This document shows, one piece after another, positions 25,219 to 34,530 of a DNA stretch of 64,000 nt. The DNA is from Sediminibacterium ginsengisoli (GTDB lineage: Bacteria > Bacteroidota > Bacteroidia > Chitinophagales > Chitinophagaceae): the NCBI RefSeq assembly GCF_900167075.1, contig NZ_FUWH01000004.1:186001-250000 (forward strand), read 5' to 3'. The notes under the pieces were generated by a model. The model was not told the DNA's origin. It saw only the letters and a list, made by a program, of their open reading frames with translations, and did no database searches. A program made the position numbers and the translations under genes. The first letter of the stretch is position 1. Each line of letters begins with the position of its first letter.

Positions 25219-25620
25219 ATGTTTCTTCGTATCATTAAAATACTGATGCCGCTTGCGCTGATGCTGGTACTGATCCCATTCGGCACCACGCTGGTTCCTG
25301 TTGGCGTTATTCTTGGCGCACTGCTCTCCGATTTCAGCAGTAAAGGTATGCAGGGTCTGCTTGTTGCAGGACCATTTTTACTCGCATCGCTGTACCTGAT
25401 TTTGTCAGGCATCCGTGGCCACCATTCAAAGCGGGATGATATCGTGAGCATTGCATGTTCGCTGCTCTTTGTGGTGGCACTTGCCATGCAGGCCATTCCG
25501 ATACTGCAGACAGGTAAATTCCTGGTGATCGTCATTTTCCTGCTTGCCATGTTACCGGCTATTCTTTTGCTGACGGTAAGCTTCCTGCAGCTGAAACAAA
25601 GGCAGACCGGGAAGAAATAA
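25219..25620 (+). CDS. Four-helix membrane protein, unknown function
   Basis: ATG 25219 (MFLRIIKILMPLALMLV). About 133 residues with four hydrophobic helices ('ILMPLALMLVLIPFG', 'LLVAGPFLLASLYLILSG', 'IVSIACSLLFVVALAMQAI', 'FLVIVIFLLAMLPAILLLTV') and a basic tail. Thirteen bases after the reductase-like gene, so probably co-transcribed. No family recognised. Confidence 0.65.
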   Translation: MFLRIIKILMPLALMLVLIPFGTTLVPVGVILGALLSDFSSKGMQGLLVAGPFLLASLYLILSGIRGHHSKRDDIVSIACSLLFVVALAMQAIPILQTGKFLVIVIFLLAMLPAILLLTVSFLQLKQRQTGKK

Positions 25621-25649
25621 CAGCATCACCCCATCAAACATCACAAAAA

Positions 25650-26744
25650 ATGAGCGCTCTTAAAGACCTGTACTCGCGGCCTTTCTACAACAAACTTTGC
25701 GACACATTTACCGAAACCATTCCGGGTTTTAATAAGCAGGAATTCATCAAACAGATCTATTCGGGTAACTGGGAAGAAAAGGAACTGAAAGACAGGATGA
25801 AGCATACTACAGCCGTGTTGCACAGGTTTATGCCGAAAGAGTACAAAAAAGCTGCGAAGCTGATCAAAGCAAGCATCACACATCTGCGTAAACGGCAAAT
25901 TGCAGGCGGACTGGAATTTATTTTTTTCCCTGACTATATCGAAACCTACGTCATCGATGATTTTGAGGAAGCCGTACAATCCATAGAATTCGTTACACAG
26001 TTCATCAGCTGCGAATTCGCGGTAAGGCCATTTATATTGAAATATGGCGAGAGGATGATGAACCAGATGCTGGCCTGGTCCAGGCATAAAGAACACAGCG
26101 TGCGCAGGCTCGCGAGCGAAGGAAGCAGGCCCAGGCTCCCGTGGGCAATGGCAATACCCGCGCTCAAAAAAGACCCTTCCGCTACGTTGCCGATACTGGA
26201 GAACCTGAAAAATGATCCTTCAGAATGGGTTCGGAAAAGCGTGGCCAATCATATCAACGATATTGCGAAAGACAATCCTCATATTGTAATCGGCATAGCA
26301 CATCAATGGCGCAGCAATAACAAGGAAACCAATGCCATCATCAAACACGGGAGCCGTACATTACTGAAACAGGGTCATCCGGAAATCCTGCATTATTATG
26401 GTCTCGATACCGATGGCATCCAGGTTTCAAAATTCAAAGTGCTTACACCGGTGGTAAAGACCGGCGATAGTTTAGCCTTCTCGTTTACGCTGGAGAACAA
26501 AAGCAGCCAGGCGAAGCATATCAGGATAGAGTATGCCATCTATTACAGGCGTCAGAATAATACTTTATCGAAGAAGGTATTCAAGATCAGCGAAAAAGAC
26601 TGTCAGCCCGGCGAGAGCCTGCAGATCATAAGGCAGCAATCGTTCCGCCTCATTACCACCCGCGTATTCTACCCCGGTAAACAGCAGGTTTCCGTGATCA
26701 TCAACGGCATAGAACAGGCTGTAAAATCATTTGAGCTGCAGTAA
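25650..26744 (+). CDS. AlkC-like DNA alkylation repair glycosylase
   Basis: 364 residues. HEAT-like helical repeats run from about residue 30 to 250 ('SVRRLASEGSRPRLPWAM', 'SEWVRKSVANHINDIAKDNP') as in AlkC/AlkD glycosylases, followed by a beta-rich Ig-like C-terminal domain (about 265-360, 'SLAFSFTLENKSSQAKHIRIE'). The Ig-like addition is the hallmark of AlkC. It would remove 3-methyladenine/3-methylcytosine lesions without base flipping. A second, unrelated alkyl-base glycosylase (AAG type) lies at 38498. Confidence 0.82.
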   Translation: MSALKDLYSRPFYNKLCDTFTETIPGFNKQEFIKQIYSGNWEEKELKDRMKHTTAVLHRFMPKEYKKAAKLIKASITHLRKRQIAGGLEFIFFPDYIETYVIDDFEEAVQSIEFVTQFISCEFAVRPFILKYGERMMNQMLAWSRHKEHSVRRLASEGSRPRLPWAMAIPALKKDPSATLPILENLKNDPSEWVRKSVANHINDIAKDNPHIVIGIAHQWRSNNKETNAIIKHGSRTLLKQGHPEILHYYGLDTDGIQVSKFKVLTPVVKTGDSLAFSFTLENKSSQAKHIRIEYAIYYRRQNNTLSKKVFKISEKDCQPGESLQIIRQQSFRLITTRVFYPGKQQVSVIINGIEQAVKSFELQ

Positions 26745-26784
26745 CGGTATGGCATGATAAGTGCAGCAGCAGGGAAACATTTGT

Positions 26785-27750
26785 ATGAAAAAGTATATCC
26801 ACCTGCTCCTGCTGGGCTGTTTCAGCTTCCTGTTTTCAAAAGCACAGGAGCCTGTGATCGATTACGGATACCCTGTTCGTTACATGAACCTGACACTTGA
26901 ACAACAGCAGGTGAAAATGGCTTACATGGATGTAATGCCGGAGAAGCCGAACGGGGAAACAGTACTACTGTTACACGGAAAAAATTTCAACGGATTTTAC
27001 TGGAAAGAGCTGACCGGCTTTCTTTCGGCGAAAGGCTACAGGGTAGTTGTTCCCGACCAGGTGGGCTGGGGCAAATCTGACAAGCCCGGTATTCATTACA
27101 GTTTCCACATGCTGGCAGAAAATACAAGGAAGCTGCTCGATGGTCTGCAGGTAAACAAAGTGCAGGTAATCGCCCACTCCATGGGTGGCATGTTAGGCAC
27201 GAGGTTTACACTGATGTATCCTGAAAGAGTGAAAAGCCTGGTACTCGAAAACCCCATCGGCCTTGAAGATTACAGAACATTTGTTCCGTATGAGCCACTG
27301 GATTCAGCTTATAAGACCGAACTGGCTGCCACCTATGAATCTTACCGCAATTACCAGAAAACCTATTATCCCGTTTGGAAAGAGGAATATGAACCACTTG
27401 TTGCAGCACAGGCATTTATATTGAAGAGCAGCCATTTCACACAGGCGGCATGGGCTAATGCGCTGAGTTCGCAGATGATCTATGAGCAACCCGTATGTTA
27501 TGAGTTCGGTAAAATTGCAGTTCCTACCTTACTGGTGATCGGGCAGGAAGACCGCACTATTGTTGGAAAGAACCGGCTGAGTAAAGAGGCTGCACTGATG
27601 CATGGGCAATATCCTCAGCTGGGCAAACGCACACAGGAACAGATACCGGGGAGCAAGCTGGCAGCTTTGGCGGGAATAGGCCATATCCCGCATATCCAGG
27701 ACTTCAATACATTTATCAAAACAGTAATGCCCTTCCTCGAACAGCAGTAA
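26785..27750 (+). CDS. Exported alpha/beta hydrolase
   Basis: ATG 26785 gives a signal peptide (MKKYIHLLLLGCFSFLFSKA); the 24-base upstream extension does not. 321 residues with the oxyanion region 'VLLLHGKNFNGFYW', nucleophile elbow 'VIAHSMGGMLG' (Ser), acid in 'VIGQEDRTIVG', and His in 'LAGIGHIPHIQD'. Likely a periplasmic esterase/lipase-like enzyme; substrate unknown. Confidence 0.87.
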   Translation: MKKYIHLLLLGCFSFLFSKAQEPVIDYGYPVRYMNLTLEQQQVKMAYMDVMPEKPNGETVLLLHGKNFNGFYWKELTGFLSAKGYRVVVPDQVGWGKSDKPGIHYSFHMLAENTRKLLDGLQVNKVQVIAHSMGGMLGTRFTLMYPERVKSLVLENPIGLEDYRTFVPYEPLDSAYKTELAATYESYRNYQKTYYPVWKEEYEPLVAAQAFILKSSHFTQAAWANALSSQMIYEQPVCYEFGKIAVPTLLVIGQEDRTIVGKNRLSKEAALMHGQYPQLGKRTQEQIPGSKLAALAGIGHIPHIQDFNTFIKTVMPFLEQQ

Positions 27751-27820
27751 CATAATATGTGTTTTGCCTGCATTGATTATCTTCGTTATGTCAATTCATT
27801 ATCAAACCAAAAAACAGGTT

Positions 27821-28105
27821 ATGTCGGAGATCAAACATATCACAGATCAGAAGGGTGGCGCATTTGTATATGAGCAGGACGGGAAAAGGCTTGGTGAAAT
27901 GGTCTATGTAATGGCCGGCGAAACCAAGCTCATTATTGAACATACAGAAGTTGATGAGTCACTGAAAGGCCAGGGTGTTGGCAAAAAACTGCTGGAGCAG
28001 CTTGTCGCTTTTGTAAGGGAAAAACAGATCAAGGTAATGCCGCTTTGTCCTTTTGCAAAAGCTACATTCGACAAAACACCTGAATGGCAGGATGTTTTAT
28101 GGTAG
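27821..28105 (+). CDS. Small GNAT-like N-acetyltransferase (YjdJ/NATD1 type)
   Basis: 94 residues from ATG 27821 (MSEIKHITDQKGGAFVYEQ); ATG 27788 is also open. The 'GQGVGKKLLEQLVAFVREKQIKVMPLCPFA' stretch contains the acetyl-CoA-binding Q/RxxGxG/A motif (GQGVGK) and the family ending 'PLCPFA'. The minimal domain matches the single-domain GCN5-related group found in many bacteria. Substrate unknown. Confidence 0.8.
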   Translation: MSEIKHITDQKGGAFVYEQDGKRLGEMVYVMAGETKLIIEHTEVDESLKGQGVGKKLLEQLVAFVREKQIKVMPLCPFAKATFDKTPEWQDVLW

Positions 28106-28141
28106 CCTGTTGATTCCTTTCCTTACAGAAATATTTAACTA

Positions 28142-29143
28142 TTGCAATCCGCAGCAAAACAGAATTACCGCATCCAGTTATGGATCAGCATACTGAGCCT
28201 GCTGCTCTTTGGTGCCAAGATCGTTGCGTATCATTATACCAATTCCATGGCTATCCTGACGGATGCGCTGGAAAGTATTGTAAATGTGATCGCAGGTTTC
28301 ATCGGCTTGTACAGTCTTTATGTGGCTGCCAAACCCAGGGACACCGATCATCCGTACGGGCATGGAAAAGCCGAATTCCTTTCAGCTGCGGCAGAAGGCG
28401 CGCTGATTACGGCAGCAGGTATCATGATCGTTTATGAAACGGTCCTGAATATACTTGAGCCTAATCCTGTACAAAGACTCGACACAGGTCTGTGGGTGGT
28501 GGGCATTACTGCTGTTGTAAATTATGTGGCGGGAAGCATGTGCCTGCGCATCGGCCGCAAGAATAATTCTGCAGCCCTCATGGCAAGCGGAAAACATTTG
28601 CAGATAGATACTTATTCAACGATCGGTATTATACTCGGGCTGGTTGTTGTACTGGTAACCGGTCTTTACTGGCTCGATAAAGTGATCGCTTTATTAATGA
28701 GCATTTTCATCATTTATAACGGCTACAGGATCATCCGTTCGTCCATTGCAGGCATCATGGATGAAGCTGATACGGAGCTGCTGAAAAAGTTCATCCGGGT
28801 ATTGAACAACCACAGGCATCCCAACTGGATCGATCTGCATAACCTGCGTGTGATCAAATACGGAAGCCTGTTACATGTGGACTGCCACCTTACCGTGCCC
28901 TGGTACCTCAACGTACACGAAGCCCACCGCGAAATAGACGCCCTGGTTGAACTGACCCGCCAGCAATTCGGCGATGCTATTGAATTCTTTGTACATACGG
29001 ATGGCTGCCTGCCATTCAGCTGCAGTATCTGCATCAAGGACGATTGTCCGGTTCGCCAGCATCTCTTTACAGAACGGCTGGAATGGACGCTGACCAATGT
29101 TATTTCCAACGAAAAACATCGTTCGGGAACAATGGAGCAGTAA
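28142..29143 (+). CDS. Cation diffusion facilitator (CDF) metal transporter
   Basis: 333 residues, TTG start (no ATG before the first helix). Six membrane helices; metal-site residues in 'SMAILTDALESIVNV' (Asp) and 'ASGKHLQIDTYST' (HxxxD), the conserved 'DTDHPYGHGKAEFL' loop, and a cytoplasmic C-terminal domain with CX2CX4C ('FSCSICIKDDCPV') that may bind metal. Proton-coupled exporter of zinc, iron or similar ions. Metal specificity is inferred only. Single gene. Confidence 0.9.
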   Translation: MQSAAKQNYRIQLWISILSLLLFGAKIVAYHYTNSMAILTDALESIVNVIAGFIGLYSLYVAAKPRDTDHPYGHGKAEFLSAAAEGALITAAGIMIVYETVLNILEPNPVQRLDTGLWVVGITAVVNYVAGSMCLRIGRKNNSAALMASGKHLQIDTYSTIGIILGLVVVLVTGLYWLDKVIALLMSIFIIYNGYRIIRSSIAGIMDEADTELLKKFIRVLNNHRHPNWIDLHNLRVIKYGSLLHVDCHLTVPWYLNVHEAHREIDALVELTRQQFGDAIEFFVHTDGCLPFSCSICIKDDCPVRQHLFTERLEWTLTNVISNEKHRSGTMEQ

Positions 29144-29204
29144 CGCCCGGTTCTGTAAATAAGCGTAAATTGCAGCCTTATTCCATCATTTAAAAATTGA
29201 AATC

Positions 29205-30572
29205 ATGCAGGCTTGGAAAGATTACCAGGAGCAGCATAAAGACCGCTTCCTGAACGAATTACTCGACCTTTTACGAATTCCCAGTGTGAGTGCGAGAAGT
29301 GAGCACAAAGAAGATATGCTGCGTTGCGCCGATGCTGTAAAGCAGCGCTTGCTTGAAGCCGGTGCGGATAAAGCTGAGATCTATCCTACTGCCGGTCACC
29401 CGATCGTTTATGCAGAAAAAAATGTGGATCCATCCAAACCTACCATACTTGTTTACGGTCACTACGACGTGCAGCCGCCGGATCCGCTGGAACTCTGGCA
29501 CAGCGGCCCTTTCGAGCCGGTGATCAAAGACGGAAAAATATTTGCGCGCGGCTCCTGCGACGATAAAGGCCAGTTCTACATGCACGTGAAAGCGCTGGAA
29601 ACACTGGTAAATACAGGTGAGCTGCCTGCCAATGTGAAATTCATCATCGAAGGCGAAGAAGAGATCGGCAGCCCGAACCTCGCCACTTTTGTAAAAGCCA
29701 ATAAAGAATTGCTGAAGGCAGACGTGATCCTGATCAGTGATACTTCCATGCTGAGTATGGAAAACCCTTCCATCGATATCGGTGTACGCGGACTGAGTTA
29801 TATAGAAGTGGAAGTGACCGGTCCTAACCGCGACCTGCACAGTGGTGTGTATGGCGGTGCGGTAGCCAATCCTGCAACCATGCTGGCTAAAATGATCGCA
29901 TCATGTCATGATGAGAACAATCATATTACCATTCCCGGTTTTTATGATGATGTGGTGGAAGCCACACCGGAAGAAAGAGCAAAAATGGCACAGGCTCCAT
30001 ATGACGAGGAAGAGTATAAAAAAGACCTGGGAGTAGACAGCCTCTGGGGCGAGAAAGGTTATACAACCAATGAGAGAACAGGAACCAGGCCAACCCTTGA
30101 AGTGAATGGCATCTGGGGTGGTTATACAGGGGAAGGTGCAAAAACCGTACTGCCATCGAAAGCATATGCCAAGATCTCCTGCCGCCTGGTACCTAACCAG
30201 TCTTCAGCAAAGATTACCGAGAAAGTGCTCAATTATTTCAAGAGCATTGCTCCGGCCGGTGTTACTGTAAAAGCAGAAGAACATCATGGTGGCGAGCCTT
30301 ATATGACACCAATTGATTCAGATGCTTACAAAGCTGCCGAGAAAGCGATCAATGCCACGTTTGGTAAAGATCCTATCCCGGTACGCGGTGGCGGAAGTAT
30401 TCCGATCTGTTCGCTTTTTGAAAAAGAGCTCGGGCTGAAAATCGTATTCATGGGCTTTGGCCTCGACAGCGATAACCTGCACAGCCCGAACGAGAAATTC
30501 GATGTGTTCAATTTCTATAAGGGAATTGAGACCATTCCTTATTTCCACAAGTTCTATGCAGAAATGAAATAA
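29205..30572 (+). CDS. M20-family dipeptidase
   Basis: 455 residues. Metal ligands: His in 'VYGHYDVQPPDP', the bridging Asp in 'RGSCDDKGQFYM', and the catalytic Glu-Glu in 'FIIEGEEEIGSPN'; another Asp is in 'ISDTSML' and the last His in 'SDNLHSPNEKFD'. This is the PepV/CNDP-like branch with a dimerisation lid domain (about residues 200-360). Cytoplasmic dipeptide hydrolysis. A terminator follows. Confidence 0.92.
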   Translation: MQAWKDYQEQHKDRFLNELLDLLRIPSVSARSEHKEDMLRCADAVKQRLLEAGADKAEIYPTAGHPIVYAEKNVDPSKPTILVYGHYDVQPPDPLELWHSGPFEPVIKDGKIFARGSCDDKGQFYMHVKALETLVNTGELPANVKFIIEGEEEIGSPNLATFVKANKELLKADVILISDTSMLSMENPSIDIGVRGLSYIEVEVTGPNRDLHSGVYGGAVANPATMLAKMIASCHDENNHITIPGFYDDVVEATPEERAKMAQAPYDEEEYKKDLGVDSLWGEKGYTTNERTGTRPTLEVNGIWGGYTGEGAKTVLPSKAYAKISCRLVPNQSSAKITEKVLNYFKSIAPAGVTVKAEEHHGGEPYMTPIDSDAYKAAEKAINATFGKDPIPVRGGGSIPICSLFEKELGLKIVFMGFGLDSDNLHSPNEKFDVFNFYKGIETIPYFHKFYAEMK

Positions 30573-30579
30573 TAATACA

Positions 30580-30609
30580 GGAAGGTCTTCACAGGCCTTC
30601 CCTCTTTTT
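30580..30609 (+). terminator. Intrinsic terminator of the M20 dipeptidase
   Basis: GGAAGGTC, loop TTCACA, GGCCTTCC (one T-G wobble) followed by CTCTTTTT, 8 bases after the stop. Confidence 0.85.
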
Positions 30610-30615
30610 CAGGAT

Positions 30616-31002
30616 ATGGGAGAAGCAAAAGAAAAACTGCGCATTGATAAATATCTCTGGTCGATCCGTCTTTTCAAAACAAGAAGCCAGGCCGCCGATG
30701 CATGCGATAAAGGGAAAGTGAAACTGAACGGCACGTCAGTCAAAGCATCGAAGACCGTTAACCTCGGCGATGAATACGATGTAAAGACCGAAGCACGCCG
30801 CTGGGTGATTAAAGTTACCGGGCTGCTGGATCATCGTGTGCAGTACCGCGAAGCCATACAAAACTACCTTGACCTCACACCGGCAGAAGAGCTCGACAGG
30901 GTTACTTTTGAAGCCGCCACCTACCAGACCGGTAAAAGGCTGAGTAAGATCGGCCGCCCCACCAAGAAACAGCGCCGTGACCTTGGAGGTTTTATGGATT
31001 AA
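30616..31002 (+). CDS. hslR: Hsp15-like S4-domain RNA-binding protein
   Basis: 128 residues. The S4 fold begins at residue 8 ('LRIDKYLWSIRLFKTRSQA') and the 'GKVKLNGTSVKASKTVNLGD' stretch completes it; a short basic tail ends the protein ('RPTKKQRRDLGGFMD'). Hsp15 binds the 50S subunit carrying a nascent chain after premature dissociation. Length matches. The stop overlaps that of convergent galM. Confidence 0.87.
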   Translation: MGEAKEKLRIDKYLWSIRLFKTRSQAADACDKGKVKLNGTSVKASKTVNLGDEYDVKTEARRWVIKVTGLLDHRVQYREAIQNYLDLTPAEELDRVTFEAATYQTGKRLSKIGRPTKKQRRDLGGFMD

Positions 31003-32024
31003 AGATCGTACAGGCTTACTTTATAAGAAGTAACGGATTCCCAGGTTTCCCCCGCTTTCAAAATTGCATCCGGAAAGCCGGGCTGGTTGGGAGAATCGGG
31101 AAAGAACTGGCTTTCAAAACAAACGCCGCTGTGTTTGCGGATCGTTTTACCCGCTGCATTTGTCAGGGTTCCATCAAGAAAGTTCCCCGAGTAGAATTGC
31201 AATCCGGGAAGATCTGTAAACACTTCCAGCAATCTGCCGCTATGCGCGTCTTTCAATTCAGCAGCTTTATTGCCAGCTCTTTTATTCAGCACAAAATTGT
31301 GATCATAACCACCTTCTGTAGCCGCTATACGTGCACCTGTTTTTGAGGGAATTCTGAAATCAAACGCTGTTCCTGCAACCGGTGCAATTTCTCCGGTAGG
31401 AATCTGCACTTCATTTACAGGCGTATAATGATCCGCATCGATCCATACGGAATGATCGAGTATGCCCCGGTCAAGATCTCCGCTAAGGTTAAAATAAGAA
31501 TGATTGGTAAGGCAGACCGGTGTATCTGCATCTGTAGTGACACGGTATTGAATCTTCAGTTCATTTTCATCCGAATACGAATAACGGACATCGGCGGTTA
31601 GATTACCCGGATAACCCTCTTCACCATCCGGAGAAACATAACGAAGCAACAACGAATCATGCGCCGTCTCTGCATTCCATACGGCCTTGTCGAATCCTTT
31701 CACCCCACCATGAAGATGATTGGGGCCATTGTTAACAGACAGGTTATAGGTCTTCCCATTCAGCGAAAACCGGCCGTTTGCAATACGGTTGGCATAACGA
31801 CCCACCAGGCAGCCGAAATAAGGATGGCCTTGGATATAATTTTCCGGTTTACCAAGACCGATCACTATATCTGAATGATTGCCCTGTTTATCAGCACAGA
31901 TCCAGGAACTGACGATGCCGCCATAATTTGTAACCTGAACCTGGCTCCCGTTTGCATTTGTAAACGTATATAGCCGGATATCCTTCCCTTCAAAACTTCC
32001 TGTATGCTGGCTTTGTAAAGGCAT
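30999..32024 (-). CDS. galM: Aldose 1-epimerase (galactose mutarotase)
   Basis: 341 residues. 'NRIANGRFSLNGKTYNLSVN' and 'NHLHGGVKGFDKAVW' are the substrate-site signatures with the first His; the second catalytic His is in 'CLTNHSYFNLSGD', and the Glu base in 'KHSGVCFESQFFPDSPN'. It interconverts alpha and beta hexose anomers. No gal operon nearby. Cytoplasmic form without a signal peptide. Followed upstream on the same strand by a phosphoglucomutase-like HAD gene, which supports sugar use. Confidence 0.93.
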   Translation of the reverse strand: MPLQSQHTGSFEGKDIRLYTFTNANGSQVQVTNYGGIVSSWICADKQGNHSDIVIGLGKPENYIQGHPYFGCLVGRYANRIANGRFSLNGKTYNLSVNNGPNHLHGGVKGFDKAVWNAETAHDSLLLRYVSPDGEEGYPGNLTADVRYSYSDENELKIQYRVTTDADTPVCLTNHSYFNLSGDLDRGILDHSVWIDADHYTPVNEVQIPTGEIAPVAGTAFDFRIPSKTGARIAATEGGYDHNFVLNKRAGNKAAELKDAHSGRLLEVFTDLPGLQFYSGNFLDGTLTNAAGKTIRKHSGVCFESQFFPDSPNQPGFPDAILKAGETWESVTSYKVSLYDL

Positions 32025-32058
32025 AAAAAAGATTGACCACCGAAAGTTACGCCATTCG

Positions 32059-32724
32059 TTACAGACTCACCGGGAAAAGCGCGTCGAGTGCCGGATCTGT
32101 ATAATCATCGATCATGGCAATGATATTGGGCAGGTAATCAAATTCTTCCGGTTCGTGAAACCCTTTGATCACCACAGATTTCATGCCTGCGTTCAATGCC
32201 GCTTCAACACCTTTTGCCGCATCTTCAAACACAATACAATTCTCATAAGGAACACCGAGCAGGTCTGCTGCTTTGGTGAAAGTTTCAGGATCTGGTTTAC
32301 TGATCGTTACGTGGTCCGCGCTGACTATTGCATCGAAGTAATGCCTGATATTAAGTCCGTCGAGGATATAATTGATATTATACATGATGGCCGCGGAACC
32401 TATTGCCATTTTGATACCGGCGTTCTTTGCTTTTCCGAGAAAATCATGCAAGCCGTTGATCAGCTGCATATGCGGCCGGAACTCTTCCTGGTAGATATTT
32501 TCCTTGGTCATGATCATCGTCTGCTTTTCCGCATCTGAGAAACGGCCGGGCAACATTCTCTCGAGGAGTTCTTCGTTTTTGCCGTAGCACTGCAGCTGCA
32601 TTTCCTTCAGGGTTATTGAAACGCCCAGTTCTGTGAGCAGTTTATGCCATCCGCGTACATGGAATGCCATATCGTTGATCATTGTTCCGTTCATATCGAA
32701 CAAAAAAGCCCGTTCATGTTGCAT
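32059..32724 (-). CDS. HAD hydrolase, beta-phosphoglucomutase-like
   Basis: ATG 32724 (MQHERAFLFDMNGTMIND) gives a normal N-terminus; the longer frame from 32820 adds 32 irrelevant residues. 221 residues with HAD motif I 'FLFDMNGTMI' (here Asp-Met-Asn, not the usual DxD), motif II 'IGSAA', and motif III/IV 'KPDPETFTKAADLLGV' and 'CIVFEDAAKGVEAAL'. The second motif I acid being Asn is typical of some phosphonatase or inactive-type variants, so mutase versus phosphatase is open. Upstream of galM on the same strand. Confidence 0.8.
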   Translation of the reverse strand: MQHERAFLFDMNGTMINDMAFHVRGWHKLLTELGVSITLKEMQLQCYGKNEELLERMLPGRFSDAEKQTMIMTKENIYQEEFRPHMQLINGLHDFLGKAKNAGIKMAIGSAAIMYNINYILDGLNIRHYFDAIVSADHVTISKPDPETFTKAADLLGVPYENCIVFEDAAKGVEAALNAGMKSVVIKGFHEPEEFDYLPNIIAMIDDYTDPALDALFPVSL

Positions 32725-32808
32725 AGTGCCTGTTTGAATGGAGAAAGAGAATATTGCAGGCAAACCGTACCGATCCGGTTCATACTGCTTACTGTTTGTC
32801 TTGCGGCG

Positions 32809-32816
32809 CAAAGTTA
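32809..32816 (-). promoter_or_regulatory. -7 promoter element upstream of the HAD gene
   Basis: Minus-strand TAACTTTG, 85 bases before the HAD start codon. Confidence 0.4.
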
Positions 32817-32852
32817 ACAACTCCCCGTCAAGCCCGTCACGTATAGTTTTAA

Positions 32853-32860
32853 TATGTTTG
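32853..32860 (+). promoter_or_regulatory. -7 promoter element of trmD
   Basis: TATGTTTG followed by CAGT and the trmD ATG at 32865, the same 4-base spacer as at rlmN. Confidence 0.6.
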
Positions 32861-32864
32861 CAGT

Positions 32865-33545
32865 ATGATGAAGATCGATATTCTCACCGTGCTGCCGGAA
32901 CTCCTTGAAAGTCCGTTCACCCACAGTATCATGAAGCGGGCTCAGGAAAAAGGCCTGTTACAGATCCGCGTTCACCAGCTGAGGAAATGGGCTGTGAACA
33001 AATACGGCATGGTCGACGATTACCAGTACGGCGGTGGCGCCGGCATGGTAATGATGTGCGAACCGCTGGCCAACGCCATTGATGAACTGCAGCAGGAACA
33101 GCCGTACGATGAGATCATTTATATGACACCCGACGGCAAACCCTTTGACCAGCGCACCGCCAACGGCCTTTCTTTAAAAGGCAACCTGCTGATCATCTGC
33201 GGGCACTACAAGGGAATCGACGAACGCATACGCCAGCTCTACGTTACCCGGGAAATCTCCATCGGCGATTATGTACTGAGTGGCGGCGAACTGGCTGCGG
33301 CCGTAGTTGTGGACGCTATCGGCAGATTATTGCCGGGTGTACTGAACGATGAAACCTCAGCCCTTACCGATTCTTTCCAGGATAACCTGCTGGCTCCTCC
33401 TGTTTATACGCGCCCCGCTGATTTCCGCGGCGAGAAAGTACCCGACATCCTTTTGCAGGGCGATCCCAAAAAAGTTGACGACTGGCGTCATGAACAATCT
33501 CTCCAACGCACGCGCGACCGGAGACCGGACCTGCTTGATGACTGA
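32865..33545 (+). CDS. trmD: tRNA (guanine37-N1)-methyltransferase
   Basis: 226 residues. SPOUT-type knot: '[19 protein letters not shown]', '[13 protein letters not shown]', and '[20 protein letters not shown]' that bind SAM and G37, and a C-terminal 'RPDLLDD' end. It prevents frameshifting by methylating G37. Two ATGs in tandem at the start (32865 and 32868). Unlike the usual rpsP-rimM-trmD order, it is about 17 kb away from rimM here. Confidence 0.96.
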   Translation: MMKIDILTVLPELLESPFTHSIMKRAQEKGLLQIRVHQLRKWAVNKYGMVDDYQYGGGAGMVMMCEPLANAIDELQQEQPYDEIIYMTPDGKPFDQRTANGLSLKGNLLIICGHYKGIDERIRQLYVTREISIGDYVLSGGELAAAVVVDAIGRLLPGVLNDETSALTDSFQDNLLAPPVYTRPADFRGEKVPDILLQGDPKKVDDWRHEQSLQRTRDRRPDLLDD

Positions 33546-33559
33546 TCGTTCAATAGCAT

Positions 33560-33605
33560 AAAAAAAGCGATCCTGCTGCACATGCAACAGGATCGCTTTT
33601 TATTT
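33560..33605. terminator. Bidirectional terminator between trmD and the LolA-like gene
   Basis: AAAAGCGATCCTG and CAGGATCGCTTTT arms (33563-33575 with 33588-33600), with A and T tracts on either side serving both convergent genes. Confidence 0.9.
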
Positions 33606-33613
33606 TAAATCCA

Positions 33614-34429
33614 TTATTTTTTCAGCCTGTACCAGATAGGATCTACCGCTTCGTTGATCTTGATATCCGAATGTTCGATCACCGTTTCAACAGGCCCTAT
33701 CGCGATCACCTGTTTCATAGGAAACTGCACACCGCCCAGGTCTTTGTAATTGCTGTAACCGATGGAAGCTTTCATACTTCTCACCCTGTCGTTGCCCATC
33801 ATTTTCATCATGCTGCCGAAACCGGTGATATTGGCCGCCATTTCTCCCGCTGCATCGAGCTGCATCACGGAATAGTCTTTGCTGTTGATGTAATAGGTAA
33901 GCTGTCCGCCGGAAGCCAGTGTCAGCTTCACTTTAAAGCATTCCTGCTTGTTCACTTTGTCTGTGCCTGCCAGTTCAACCTTGCCCCCTTTTGCTGCATA
34001 ATTCACCAAAGGCGCAAACATCCCGGCGCAATCCAGTTCAAACTGCTGTGCTTTCAGTTCGGCATCTGTCATTTTTATCAGCGCAGGCTCGCTGCCACCG
34101 CCGCCGCCAAAACCTGGCATTGCCGGTATGTAGCTATAACCTGCGGTGTCTGTAACCATGGAGAAAGAATTCCCGATTCCCATGATACCACTCATTTCCC
34201 TGCGGTAAAGTTTTCCTTTTTCTTTGATCGAATTGATATTGATGGTGAAGTCCTGGCGCATCATGCTCATTTTCATCACGCTCTCCACCTGTAAGCTGTG
34301 AATGGCTTCCAGCTTCTCGCGTCCGCCGGCCGCTGCTTCAAATTTTGCAACGACCTCTTCAGCTGTCTGCGCCATAAGCGTAAAGCTGAACACAAAGCAG
34401 GCAAGGCTCGCCATTATTATTTTTTTCAT
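33614..34429 (-). CDS. Exported LolA-like outer-membrane lipoprotein-sorting-fold protein
   Basis: ATG 34429 (MKKIIMASLACFVFSFTLMA) gives a signal peptide. 271 residues with long beta strands ('SLQVESVMKMSMMRQDFTI', 'GQLTYYINSKDYSVMQLD') typical of LolA/LolB-fold proteins that appear in Bacteroidota. A Met-rich stretch and a GGGGG run near residue 114 are unusual. Periplasmic; function unknown. Confidence 0.65.
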   Translation of the reverse strand: MKKIIMASLACFVFSFTLMAQTAEEVVAKFEAAAGGREKLEAIHSLQVESVMKMSMMRQDFTININSIKEKGKLYRREMSGIMGIGNSFSMVTDTAGYSYIPAMPGFGGGGGSEPALIKMTDAELKAQQFELDCAGMFAPLVNYAAKGGKVELAGTDKVNKQECFKVKLTLASGGQLTYYINSKDYSVMQLDAAGEMAANITGFGSMMKMMGNDRVRSMKASIGYSNYKDLGGVQFPMKQVIAIGPVETVIEHSDIKINEAVDPIWYRLKK

Positions 34430-34459
34430 AGAACTGCTGTATTTAATATTTAATTTTAC

Positions 34460-34467
34460 CAAATGTA
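34460..34467 (-). promoter_or_regulatory. -7 promoter element upstream of the LolA-like gene
   Basis: Minus-strand TACATTTG, 30 bases before the start codon at 34429. Confidence 0.45.
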
Positions 34468-34530
34468 ATGTTTGAAAGAGATACGCGCTATAGACGGCGG
34501 TGATTTATATTTTTTTTCTGATATTTTCCC